Positions 25,174 to 37,000 of a stretch of DNA of 64,000 nt are shown here, in pieces (position 1 is the stretch's first letter; each line of letters opens with the position of its first letter). The stretch is from Rhizoctonia solani (taxonomy: Eukaryota > Basidiomycota > Agaricomycetes > Cantharellales > Ceratobasidiaceae). The DNA lies in contig NC_057385.1 of assembly GCF_016906535.1 (NCBI RefSeq), positions 248,001 through 312,000 of the forward strand, written 5' to 3'. A program made the translations under genes and the position numbers. The notes beneath the pieces were generated by a model. It saw nothing but the letters and a program-made list of their open reading frames with translations, did no database searches and had not been told where the DNA came from.

Positions 25174-26643
25174 CGTGCGTAAGGGGAAGGGGGTGGGGAA
25201 GGGGTAAAGGGGGAGACGGATCGCCAACTCGAAGCTATAAATACAAGCATGAAACTCGCTGACATCTCAGATTGGAGCTAGCGAAAAGGGTCATGCGATG
25301 CCTGTCAAAACGCCTGATTCGAGCCATCTCTGATGGGGTGCTTTGTCTAAGCGAGTCTTCCGAGCGCCCATGCATAACGATACTGCGAGGTTCTGGTACG
25401 AGAAATGCCCACTCGTCCTTTCGTAGGCTGCCGTCAGTAGAGGCTAATGTGGTGACACGTGATGCATGTAAGGCGAATTGAAGGACATTTCATCAAAGGA
25501 TGCAGCTTTCTAATTGGCATGTACCAGGTTATTGGGTCGGTATGACCTGATGTTTTGACGTCCCCATGACCGAAAGCACGACCCCGATATCGCTGAAGCG
25601 CTCGACACGGATGTCAAGGCCTCGCATACCATGAGTTTATCCTTCTAAGCCAACTCCTGGCCAAGGGTTACAATGGACTTTAGATATCATCGAGAAAGTA
25701 TATTATGGCCGAGAGACGGAACTATATGAACTTCCGAATGGATGGCACCATAGAACTTCACCATATCACCTGATTAAAGGTTCATAAATAGTGGCCATAT
25801 ATATTCCACTTGAAAATTCCAGTAACGAGGTTGCGTCCAGAAGCTAAATAACAAAACAGGGCAACTGGTGTATCCCACAGTTAGATGCATACTTATATAG
25901 TCCACTTCCCTAATTAGGGACGGCATATATTTGAATCTTAACCTGAAAGCGCTCATCAATCTCGTAATCCTCTCGCTACTTTATACTGTACACAGCATTC
26001 TCGTTTTCCTTTCCTCGACGGAGTACACCCAGTGTATTGTAGTCTAACATAGCGCTCGGCCCCAAAATGCCCGTGAGTAGATCCAAAAAATAATCTCATG
26101 ACCTAACCTCAAGATATACTGTAATATAGAAGTTTCAACAGCCAGCCGCGCATCGGTCCGAATTGGTTTCAAATACTTGAAATAGTGCGTTTATACATAG
26201 CGCTAGGCTCGATCGTCAACTGGTGTTTATATACTCACATGCAACGAGGTAGCCTGTCAGCTTGAGCACAGAACCCTTCCTCCTCTCACCAGCACAGAGG
26301 GGCCAATTGAACCATAGGCTACAACAAACTAACGCTGAGGAAAAGGCTCCACTGCTACATTTCTACGATGTGGTTGCGCTTGATGGTAGGTATACACATC
26401 CAAGTTCTATTTGAATACATCTCAAGAGCGTGCGATACATGATGCTGCGCCTCGTCAGCAAATGAACGTAGAGCACAGCGTCATACCAATGACAGGGAAA
26501 GCCTAAGTGAGAGAAAAAAGCCGCAAATTCATGCCCCAGGCCCGATTTAGTGACCTTGTTCTTCTCATCATAATTCGTATCTCGATTTGACGTCGGCCTG
26601 CTTGATACGGTATCTGAAAATACTTGGTTTGGCCAAACCCCTT
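25174..26643. other. Intergenic, no supported gene
   Basis: Upstream of the DUF2235 gene and downstream of the F-box gene. Short frames at 25774-25959 and 26363-26713 lack domains. The second could be a terminal exon of the F-box gene, but the preceding exon already ends in a stop. Confidence 0.4.
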
Positions 26644-28320
26644 TCATATGATTTCTGCACGAATAATTAAATTTTGAAAGTATAGCATAGTATATTCCGG
26701 GCATACCACCCATTTGTGTCGATACTGATATGAGATCACCTCCCTCAATGTTGGACCGGTTTCTAGGAGCTGTTCGATTTGAGGAACACTTAATACTGAG
26801 GGAGCGGTGTCAGGCATGCAACCACTATATGGGTAGGTGTTATCCACGATAGTATGAAGATGGCGTGCTCCCTGTAACGCTTTGAGTATCACATCCTAAA
26901 GGATTGGTGTGTAGAAAGTCAGTCCATATTGGTCGGGGACGAGCACAAGGGGAGGATTGTTTCTAAAGTTAGTAACAGAGGTTAACTTACCAGGTCATCT
27001 AGCAGGTCCCCAAATGCAATACCCAGTTTCTTCAACTGCGGTATTCCTTGCAGAATTACTTTTACCTGTTGTGCCGATATCGCCGAATCACAAAGGTCCA
27101 ACTCATGAAGAGAGCTCCCAAAACGAACAACGATATCATATATGATATCATGTGTGGGGCCCGGTCCCAATGAAACTAATCCGAGACATAAGGACTGGCA
27201 AAGGGACAGATAGTAATTGATATGTTAGCTCGGCGATGACCAAACGGATTTGAGGTCGCCACACACCGATAGTGTTGCGCAGCATATGTTATCAAGTACG
27301 TATAGCAGTTGATCTTTAGTCGCAGATCGAGACTGATCGTGTCGGAAACCACCTGGATAAACTACCGGTATATTTCTCAGTGAAATTTCACGAAGCATGG
27401 GCAAACTTGGAAATGAAATTTGTGACCTCTCAAGCCCGCCATTACGACTTGCCCATCCAAACTCGAGCATGTCCAGTTTTAGATGTCCAATACTACTCAA
27501 CAAGTTCGGAAGCGTAATGCAGGCGCATCTGATAATGCCCAACGCTTTCAAATTGGGTGTGTTGGTTAGAATAGTCGACAATCCGGCAGGTAGAAGGCAA
27601 TCATTCGCAATAATGCGCAAGTTAGTCAGTCCAGAGAGCTGGGAAGAGTTAGCCAAAGTGACCAGTCCATGAATGATACTCTCGCCCGGTTGGCGAAGCA
27701 ACAAATACTCTGTTGAGCTGGGTAGATGGAGAAGCGCGCTTCCGCGGGTTTTGGGTTGGTCCTGGGCGGAGGAAATAAGCTCGTTGGGAGTACAAATAAG
27801 TTCGCCCAAGAAGCCGTCTTCATATCGTCCAATAGCCAGCCTCTGTAGGTTCTGCGCAGCTTTTAGAACCTCTTGATAGCTCACGAAGAACTCCGGCGCA
27901 GAGTGATTTTTATCTGGTTCATCCCAAGGTACACTGGTGAGGTCTAGAAACGTATGAATTTCATGAGCACTAAATTAATATTGAATCCCACGCAAATCCT
28001 TGACACACCTAGCGATTTAAGGCGAACCAGTAGGTCTGGGCGTGAGTTCAATGTCTTGAGTGGGCATAAAACCTGGGTATAATTTCCATACCGAGCAGTT
28101 GGTTACCGATTATTCATGCATGCTAAACAAAGAACCTGGTACCTACCTTTCCCCAGTTTTGAGCAAGTGCATCGCCGTATATCACTTCTTCATATATCTT
28201 GGGAGTGGCAAGGCTATTTAATAGACGCGATACGAGAGCTATTCTACAAAGATCATGGGGCTCAACGTGGGCAATTATAATAGCGAGAATATCAAGTGGT
28301 AGGTTAAGAATATATGACAT
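26644..28320 (-). CDS. F-box protein with leucine-rich C-terminal region
   Basis: Likely substrate-recognition subunit of an SCF ubiquitin ligase. Exon 1 (28147-28320) starts MSYILNLPLDILAIIIAH and continues PHDLCRIALVSRLLNSLATP, a standard F-box. Later exons, on the minus strand, hold irregular leucine-rich repeats (LSGLTNLRIIANDCLL; NTPNLKALGIIRCACITL; LKLDMLEFGW; LPMLREISLRNIPVV; SLHELDLCDSAISAQQVK). The end near 26644 (NLIIRAEII) is the least certain part. An intron with donor GTGTGTGG near 27270 joins the central exon to SLCLGLVSLGPGP. The target cannot be predicted. Such genes are numerous in this fungal group. Confidence 0.82.
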
Positions 28321-28557
28321 CGTGGTGGCGCGAAAGTGAAGGTCGAGTTGGCCCAATTTCCTAAGCACGACATATTAGGAAGGAACACCGAGGCCAGACA
28401 ACCACTTGATACCCATATGCATTGAAACCCTTCGAATTAAAAGGGAGTATCGTAACGTCACTTTCTAGCTATGGTATGACGATGGTTATCCGAGCTCATC
28501 ATTATTTTCGCCTGTGAGCACCCGTTTATACTTTCATAGAAAACCGTTTTTTTTACT

Positions 28558-29027
28558 TTGTCAATGAATTTCCGAGGGCAGTGCACGGGCAATGGTGGCG
28601 GTACGCCGCTTCAAGATTCCCCAAGAGGAAGTGTCCTCGATTTCACTACTTTGAGCAGCATATCGTTGCGGTGGATAATTCAAAGGCGTCTCGAAAACCA
28701 AACTGTGGCTTATGTTGCATTCGATGCTGACATCATGCAGCCCTATTGAGAAGTGGGAAGCCTTGAGAAGCGCTCTACTCAGCCTGGTTTATACGTGCGC
28801 AACAAGGCCGTAAAGAAGGCGATTTCAGGTGGGGACAACAAGGAAGTGAAGAAAGCGAAAGAGATGATATCCTTATTAGGCCCAACTTGGGCAATGCACG
28901 CATGACGTTCCGCCGCAAGGCCACGGAATCTGTTTTCATCCTTGGCTCAGTTGTCGGTTTTCTTACGGAGTCAGGCAAGGGTTACATCCCAGGGGTAGTC
29001 TGGAATGAGTTTGGCAAAGGGGCCTGA
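28558..29027 (+). pseudogene. Coding-like relic, unidentified
   Basis: Plus-strand sequence between the F-box gene and the PAQR gene reads like protein in more than one frame. One frame gives VAYVAFDADIMQPY up to a stop at 28747. A shifted frame from about 28768 gives EALYSAWFIRAQQGRKEG, then RMTFRRKATESVFILGSVVG and GYIPGVVWNEFGKGA, ending near 29027. Codon usage and amino-acid composition look real, but there is no start and the pieces are out of frame. I do not recognise the family. It may be a gene fragment or a gene with sequence errors. Confidence 0.35.
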
Positions 29028-29104
29028 GATTCATATTCCAGTATTACGAGCGGCGTAATCCAACTGGACTGCAATACTGCATACTACGGGTGTTTGTCGG
29101 CGAC

Positions 29105-30458
29105 CTACACACCACATGTTCCCGCGCGTTTCCCATGCCAATACTCCAGTCCAGTCAACATTGCCTATACCCATGTCAGATAGCATAGAATTAAGAACGC
29201 GACCTAGACAAACCTTGTAGTTCGACAACATCGCCAATACGACACATATGTGGAGAATCTGATGCGATGCTCCAAAATAATCGAACGTACCAGCCATCCA
29301 ACGCTCTGGAACGCGACAGCCACTATCGAAAGTTTGATTGAGTGATAGAACAAATAAAAAAAAGCGCGTCGCTCACTAAATCATTCCTCCGACTACGTAG
29401 AAGCAAATGCATGCTAAAAGCCAATGAAGCCCCATTTCATTCTGCATTCGCTCCAGGCCATATGAAAAATAGGCATGGACTAGCGGGACAAGCGCAACGA
29501 CTCCGAGCGCATAAAAGACGGATGTACGCGCCCAACGGTAAGCAGGAGTCGCGTAGTCTGGCTGCAAGACTACATAGGCGGAGGCTGGTGGTACTGTGTC
29601 ATTACATCTGTTTCGCGGGGAGGTATCATCAAACGTACCGGCTCCTCCGACCGTAATGGAGGTGATATAAACGGTCTTTAAGTAATAGTCACAAAAGAAG
29701 CCATAGTGAAGGGTCGGGTAGAATGTCCCAACGGACACCACTGTAGTATGGTAGTTTAGTTGAATTGATAGAACCACCAGAAACAGATTGATTTATCCAT
29801 ACCAATAATCCCTGTGTAATCTAAAGCATTACACTTCTTTGCAACCTGCATACAATTTGTTACTTGTTCTATCACAGGAAGAACACGGCCACGCACGTTG
29901 GGGGAATGGCAAGTAACTGTGTGAAATAGCGTACTTGTAGCGAGGCAAACTATCGCGGCGATAATGGCCAGCCTGAACACAACACGGTCTCGCCAGGTCA
30001 ATGTGTTATAGCTAGACTCTGTTTCTTGCGCATCGAAGAGAAGGAACAAAAATCCAAGAGCCCCGAAAAGGTGAGTTTGAATATTGACTGATCGAATGGT
30101 GGTCACATTTTCATGCAAATTGAAGATAGACCGGTTTGAAGTGCATACCTGTTTCATTGTGTAAATCTAAAAGATCGAGATTGGGTAAGATGTGTCGTGA
30201 GTTGAGTGTAGTACATACAACCAAAAACCGAACGGGCACATCCTAACCATGAATATTGTGGTCTGAATTGGGAGGACACCTTCATGGTCATAAGTCGAAT
30301 AATACAGGACATGGCTTATCGTACCTTCTATATCCTCTCAAGATGTAGGCATTGTCCTGCATCCAGGGGGGAAGGGTGTCGAAGGTTAGAAGGGGCAGTT
30401 GCCAGACTGGATCTTCAGCTACGTTAGCGGCAGTGCTAGGTACCATCTTCGCTGTCAT
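29105..30458 (-). CDS. PAQR / Izh-type seven-transmembrane receptor (haemolysin III-like)
   Basis: Membrane protein of the progestin/adipoQ receptor family; yeast Izh relatives influence zinc and sterol homeostasis. Start ATG 30458 (MTAKMVPSTAANVAED). The N-terminal LPPWMQDNAYILRGYRRPQ leads into WLGCARSVFGYLHNETVN, split by short introns. Seven hydrophobic segments follow. The zinc-ligand motifs are present: TSTLFHTVTCHS before helix 3, and YFGASHQILHICVVLA near the C-terminus. LDYTGI and TFYPTLHYGFFC also match the family. The last exon reads AMLTGLEYWHGKRAGTC and stops at 29105-29107. The reading frame is intact across about eight exons. Upstream in-frame sequence beyond 30458 uses no better start. 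Confidence 0.92.
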
Positions 30459-31162
30459 TTTGCACGCGCACTTGAAGTGGTAAGGGGGGGAGGAGAGGGC
30501 GGCAATGATAAGATGCCGTCCAGCACGGAGGGTTTTAGTCGATACATGAATCGCTAACGAGAACCATATTTGGTACACAAAGAAACACGTGAATCATAGC
30601 ACAGCCCAAGTTAGCAGATACGACAGGTTATGATTCTGTCATCGGGATGGGTAACCAGGGTCCAGTTTTTTAGACGTATTATTGGGTGGCACTTGTAATA
30701 ACTCACGACGGCCCTTTGGACAAGCTACATGCACGATGAGGTTAGGGAATCTGGGTGACATATGACTATGAATAACCTTAAAAGGTTGTTGTATCAGACA
30801 CTTAAGCGTCAGTATCATGGCTCTTGCGTAAGGTCAAGATCTGTTAACCCATTTATGGATAGTATAAAAAAGGGTAGTTACTAAGAACTGAATAACCTGG
30901 GAGCGGCTTGAGGATAAGCTACTGATTCTATAGTAGATCTCCTTTGTGACTTATCAACAGATTCTTATCCGGCCTACATAGATTAAGTTGCGCCCGGTTG
31001 ACGGTTTCAATGTAATCTGCACGGGTTGTGAAAATGCCCTAGATAAACCGGTCTCTGCTTTTCCTTTTCCTTTTATCTGTTTAGAGCGCGGAGGATACTG
31101 CAAAAGAAGTGCCCCCTTTCCTCACTTTTTTCTTCTTCTTGCAGCTGGACTGCATTTACTCA
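30459..31162. other. Intergenic between divergent genes
   Basis: Promoter interval of the PAQR gene and the NC-motif gene. A plus-strand frame at about 30988-31248 has two intron-like acceptors (TTTAG near 31084, TTGCAG near 31144) and may hide an upstream exon of the next gene. Confidence 0.4.
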
Positions 31163-32995
31163 ATGATTTTCGTTCCTTCACAGTTGGCATCCAATTCAGC
31201 CATTCAATGGTCGAGAGGACAGCGTCCAGGCGGCCCAGTCCTGCTTGATTTTTCTTTAGGATGGGGAAAAGGGCTTGTTTTTGATTGGTACAAGAGCATA
31301 GGGTTTACTTCTGTCACCAAGATTCAACTTCGCAAAGAGTTTGAAGAGCCCTTTCGTCACGAATTTATTCTCATACACCTTCAGAGGGGAGGACTTTGTC
31401 GGCTAGACCGGAGAGGTGACCCCAATGTTCCCACTAATACCCTTCGCTCAGAGGGGTCCGAAGCTTACGACACCATTCACGAAGTAGCTGGGATAGACGA
31501 GATCAACTCTACTTCAGAGTGCTTGATGGAGCTCTGCCCAAACGGAAAAATCGACCTATCTTTCATCCTCTCCATATGCTGTAGCATACGCAGTGACCCC
31601 AAAACTCAACGATATACTCTCCAACGATTCAATTGCTATTTCTTCTCGTGGACAATTACCTCCATTGTCGCTCGTCATTCTGTCTCTTGGGATACACCGG
31701 CGCAACTTGTGGAATCGGACCTTCTCAACTCCGCGCTGAAACAGAAAGCTATAGAACCGATTGCCAAGAAGATTACTAAAATGGCAATGAAAAGTGTCTC
31801 GGAAGTCTTTATGTGCTCTCTTCAACCGCGAGTACGCCAGGTCCTTCGCAAGCACCACAGTCCTACCGGGTTCATTCCTATCAGAGTTCTGAATATAATT
31901 TTGTCAGCCTGGATGAAAAGATACATGCGCCCAAGGATGGAGCCTGTGATGCGAAATGTGATCGAATCTGCAATGATGTCCACTATGGAATCGACTGTTG
32001 AATCGCTGCTCGATTCACGATCCTCTGTCATGCGCACAGCGCTTTCACATACATTTTGGTTTGATTCAGTCCGCGACAACCTGCGGCATACCGCACGTGT
32101 AGCTTTGAGAGATGCTATATGGGTCCTCATGATGAAAACACTCAAGTCTACAAACGAGGTCGATGTTCCTGTTCAGCAACATTACGAATTTGAACCAACC
32201 AAAGCGCCAGATGTCTCTGTTATGGAAAACAAGACTAACGCCCTGCCAGAAATACCCACCAAAAGCACCACAAGGAAATGGAAGGTCGGAGGCATCCTAG
32301 ACAAAATTCTCGTCACAGGGGCAACCGCCATCACCGATAATTCGTACGACACCGCGATCTGCTCCGCATGGGGTATGTCCGATGAACTTGTTGGCGACGC
32401 TCAAACTCACGAAGAGTGGATGAGTGGGTGGAACAAGCTCTGGGGCTCAGTTCTTCAGCATGCCCGGAGCGAAGGACAGGCGGTTATCCATGATGTTGTT
32501 CGCACTGAGTCTCCTGATGCTGGACGGGATGAGATTTGGAAGATCATTTGGGAAGAACTCGAAACTGGGTTCGAACTCTCTGGTCCAACGGTACGCGACT
32601 GTATGTGGGACTCGTTCGAGTATACAACAAGGACAATCGTGGACACTATATCCGACGCTGTATTTTCTGTGTTGCAAGAGAATCCTCAATACTCGTTTCA
32701 AGCAGCATTGAACCTCTCGGTAAGTCCACAAAGGGCTTCAAAATTTCCAACTAAATGTCGATAAATCTGTAAGGGAGTTAAAAAGGCCAAAGTGACACCC
32801 CGTTGGGGAGAAATTAGCCACACCGAGATGCAGGGCTGGGTCAAGAAGCGGATCCAGAAACATGGCGATAAGATTAGTCGGCTAGGTCTGGGCTCTGCCA
32901 CCACCGTACAAACTGATATTTGCGAAGCTATGGGGCGAGTGTGGGAACATCTTTTAAAGCATGGGATGGACGTGGATGCAGCAACAACTCATTAA
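31163..32995 (+). CDS. Uncharacterised basidiomycete protein with H...NC motif (LRAT/PPPDE-like?)
   Basis: Function unknown. The main exon runs to 32719, a 54-bp intron follows, and the last exon is 32774-32995. The first in-frame ATG is 31163, but an upstream exon may exist because the sequence before it contains intron-like acceptors. N-terminal part: QWSRGQRPGG, then LLDFSLGWGKGLVFDWYKS, a His in EPFRHEFILIHLQRGGLCRL, and RYTLQRFNCYFFSWTIT. A His followed by a strand, with a later Asn-Cys in a hydrophobic context, is the arrangement of permuted papain-like (LRAT/PPPDE) domains; this is inference. The C-terminal half is alpha-helical with regularly spaced Met and Arg (RPRMEPVMRNVIESAMMST). 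No signal peptide or clear membrane segment is evident. Confidence 0.75.
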
Positions 32996-34052
32996 GGATA
33001 GATCCACGTTACGAACTTAAGCTCTATACTTTCTTTTATAAACTTTCTTTTGATCTCAATGTCACTGTCTCTCGTTTACTAAAAAGATTGGACTTTATAT
33101 TAGGTTTCAATGAGTTTACAAAAACGGTATCAATATTGATAGATGGAGCACGCTTGATTCGTGCATGAGTTCCAGCTAATAAGATGCTGTGAGCACGGCA
33201 AAGACTACATTAGAAGACCCAACAATATATGCACCCTAATTTCCGAGACCCTTTATTGGATCCGTGCTTACAGGTATAAAATGCCGTATCACACAGTGCT
33301 TCGATAGGCATATTAGATAGCTATAAACCTCAGAGAACGAATGACTTGCCTAGTGAAAACGCTAGTTACGACCCATTGACCCACCATTCCGCCATTCAAC
33401 GCCCCCCTCCCCCGCAACCAGAAATCCTGTAGTGAGCGCAACGCCAAATGAAGTTCATGTTTTCTGATAGTCTTTGAGCGCTTGCAATTGATCACTCATT
33501 TAAAGGTTTGACGCAACCTTCGCAACAAGATGAGAGAAGGATTAGAAGGCATATAGTTGGATTTACTATTAGGTATCTTGTAACCATGCCAAGATCCAGG
33601 GCGATGTACACACGTTAACAATGCATCGCTTTCGTTGAAGTCTACATCACCAAATGTTGTGAGTAAGATACAAATCAGAGCCTATATTCTAAACTAACGA
33701 ATATGGCGAAACAGGGTTCTTCAATTAAATCATTACGCCAACTTGAGGGCTTGGATCATGCCCACTGGCGCTCACCCTTGTATCGTGTGCAAACAGAATA
33801 ACCTCTAGATCACTCTTGACCCAATGATGAATCTCCATTCGTATCTCAAAGGGAGACTTTACTGTATCCACACAAAAAACGATGCAATTACCATAACCAT
33901 GATACATGAAAGTTGAAAACATGGAAGCTCTACTGCACACCCAGGAAAAAAAAAAATCAAAACCATGAGGCAAATAAGCATGCAAACAATTTACGAATAT
34001 ACGATCCATAAAGCATAAACTCTGTCCGCTCAATTAATCCCGATATTGAACT
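32996..34052. other. Intergenic between convergent genes
   Basis: AT-rich, with an A run near 33945-33955. No gene supported; the frame at 33725-34033 (minus) has no domain. Confidence 0.5.
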
Positions 34053-37000
34053 CTATGCACCTTCTGTGCCTAACGTGCTCCACATCGTCGCTGCGTCAAC
34101 GCACTTCAACCGTAGACACTTTGAATATACCTTCTGCTCAGCTGTAAATCGACACGCGCTTGCCATGTGCTGTCCTTTGACCAAAGCTTGCACGACCCCT
34201 GCAATCTGGCGTTGTTTCTGTACATTGATGAGGGGTCGGAGGGACATGTAATCTGGAAGCTCGGGCAGAGCATTGAACACCTCTGGGTCGCTAAGAGCTC
34301 CAAATTCTCCGGTGATCGGGTCGAGTTGGACAGGCTCTTCTGGACGTGTCGGGTCAATAAAGTCGGGAAGCTTGGCGTATTCCGATAGTTCGGACAAATA
34401 AATGCCTGTTCGAGTATTAATATTATATCAGCATTTCTCGATCGGGGGAAACTCACCCAAGAAAGGAATACATCCAACGAGCTGCTCCGATCCTCGATCC
34501 GAAGGAGCATCGACGCGGCTATCATGAGTAAGCGACATGATGGCATCACGCATGAATCGGAAGTTGTCAGTTGAGGACGTGAACCACTTCAGGTCCTTGA
34601 GGAGCCGCATTTCCCACATTCCAACACCCTGCCACAGTCGCCGCATTGCTGCGTTTACCCAGATGCTGGTTATACCAGTGATCATTGCACAAAGAGTGGC
34701 AAAGTTATTCATCCGGTAGAGTTTCTGTAATCATTTATGAGAACTTTACAGTCGATTCCATAGGCAGCCAATACTCACCCAAGCAATCCGGATAATCTTA
34801 TTGACCAGTGCGACTCGCTGACTAGGGTGAGCCATAACAACCTCGGACGCCACAAAATTTGCAGTCAAGTTGAACCGCGCACGGACAGCGAGAACATCAC
34901 TTGTCAACGCGTCCTTTCCGCCTTCCTTTTGCATATCTTGTTGGATGCGGTGGTGAGCGGCATCAGTGCGGAATTGCATCCAATCCGTGATATCCAAGTC
35001 GCGGGACTGGGCCCCCAATTGTGCATAACAAGCTCCTCAAACGAGATCGCAACAAACAACCCGCGTTCGACCGCGCTTAGGTTTTGTGCAATAACCTCCG
35101 AACGATGTTGAAGAAGAAACGAAGTATCCTTGGGCGACCGCCCTTTTTGAACGATAGAGTAACGCGCTGGCGGGGAGAAGGAACATCAATAAGGTGGGAC
35201 GTCGAGTCGTGCAATGAACGAGGTGCAGACTCGAACGTTGGATGCGACATCGCCTCGCTGACTACTCGTGCCGAAGTTGAGTCTTTCACTGCAGCGTCAT
35301 TGGCGGGCCGAGAAGAAGAAGCATCACGTCCGGGACGAGAAGAATCACCGACAAGCGAATCTGTCAACGGACTGGTTGCTGATCCAGGGATCTCGTTGGA
35401 TGGAATTTCGAGTGAAGGCCGCATCGACACGGATTCTGGTTCCGCGCCTGGGAATATGGTCAAAATTTTATGGTAAGATATGGCTGCTTAAATACGCACT
35501 GTCGTCGGCAGTAACTGGATCCGGCTCTCCCTCTGGTTTGACTTCAATATCGTCCTCGTCCTCAAAGTTGATCCCCATGGCCAGATCGAATACACCCCCG
35601 GCACCAATAATAGCACCACCAGCTGCTCGCTTCAAGCTGAGCTCCTGGACACGCTTGAGCCACTTGTCAACCTTGGAATCTCGCAATCTCTGTTCCTCTG
35701 CATCAATCTGGCCTTCGAGTCGTTGGAGGGCGGCTTCGGCATCTCCTGGGCCAGCTTCATCGTCACTCTCCTCGCCCAAAAAGTCAATTTGCCATGCTTG
35801 GATCGGACCACCGGTATGATCAGGTGTCGTTGGATCGCTGGCAGATAAAGCCGATTGGATAGACGGGACGGTTGAAGGAGCACCCAAAGAAGATACACTG
35901 TCCGTACGAGCGGCCGAAAACTCTGCAGCAGTAAATTCGAGATCGCGTCGATTAGGGAGACGTCGCGGCGGACGTCGGACAATTTCAGATTCGGAGCTCG
36001 AGTCGGATAAATCGGCGTCGTCGATCGAAATAGTTTCCGTTTCGGGAAGCCAAGAGTAGGATTCGCGCAGGGTGCTTGCGTACAGTTGCATTTGCGTCGC
36101 ATCGGACTGGGGGATGGACGTCAGAAATTAAAAGGAAGCGGGATTAAATACGTAAACTTACTGCTCGTCTGCTATGTCGTAGGGAGGATCCTTCGCCTTC
36201 TTCGGTGGTCTCATCAATGGACTGTTCGCCTTCGTTCTGAGATGGAGGGAACTGCGAGAGCAACCGTGGAGTAGACGTCGAGGTCGGGGTATCTCGACCT
36301 TTTTCCTTGTCTTCCATTTCTAGCACTTTGGTCTCAGCTCCAGGCCGGACAGTCAAGTCGTTCGTATCCATATCTTCAGTCTCGTCCTCGTCTTCCTTTT
36401 CCTCGACCTCCTCTGGTGTGACTGGTCCTCCAATCTGCTTCTTGCCCGTCAACCCACACATCCGCAAATACTCTTCCACCCCTCCACGAACAGCAACAAC
36501 CTCAGTTCCATTAGAATTCTCTCCGAGCCCCGACATTCCCAATCCAAACTCGTCAAACGCACTTGGATCCACACATCCAACACCACCACTGCCCGTAGGC
36601 CCAACCAACATCGAGCGAGTCCCAAGCCCTCGCTTCCACCTTCCTATCCGTCCCATAGTGTTGACAAACGCGCGCGTGAGCGGACCATGGTGCATGGGCA
36701 TGGATACCGGTACCAACTTGGAATGGGGAGGAGGGTCGGCGCGCGTAAAGGGAAGGGCCAGACTCGACTTGCGCGGTGGACTAGCAGGCGTCTGCTTCCC
36801 CTTGATCGGATCCAAAATAGGGGTCGAACCAAATCGACGTCCGAGTCGTTTGGTCCAGCAACCCCAGGCGCACTTATGGAGGGCTCGAACGCGGTTCGGA
36901 GAGCGTGAAGATTCAGGGGTGTGGGTTCGACAGGTGCACGCTCGATGGGTGACTGGGGAGACCTGGTCACCGGCTTGGACACGTGGGCCTCTCGACATTC

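Noticed and set aside
26363..26713. Possible last exon of the F-box gene
   Set aside because: The preceding exon reads to a stop at 26644 and no convincing donor precedes it; left out of the model.
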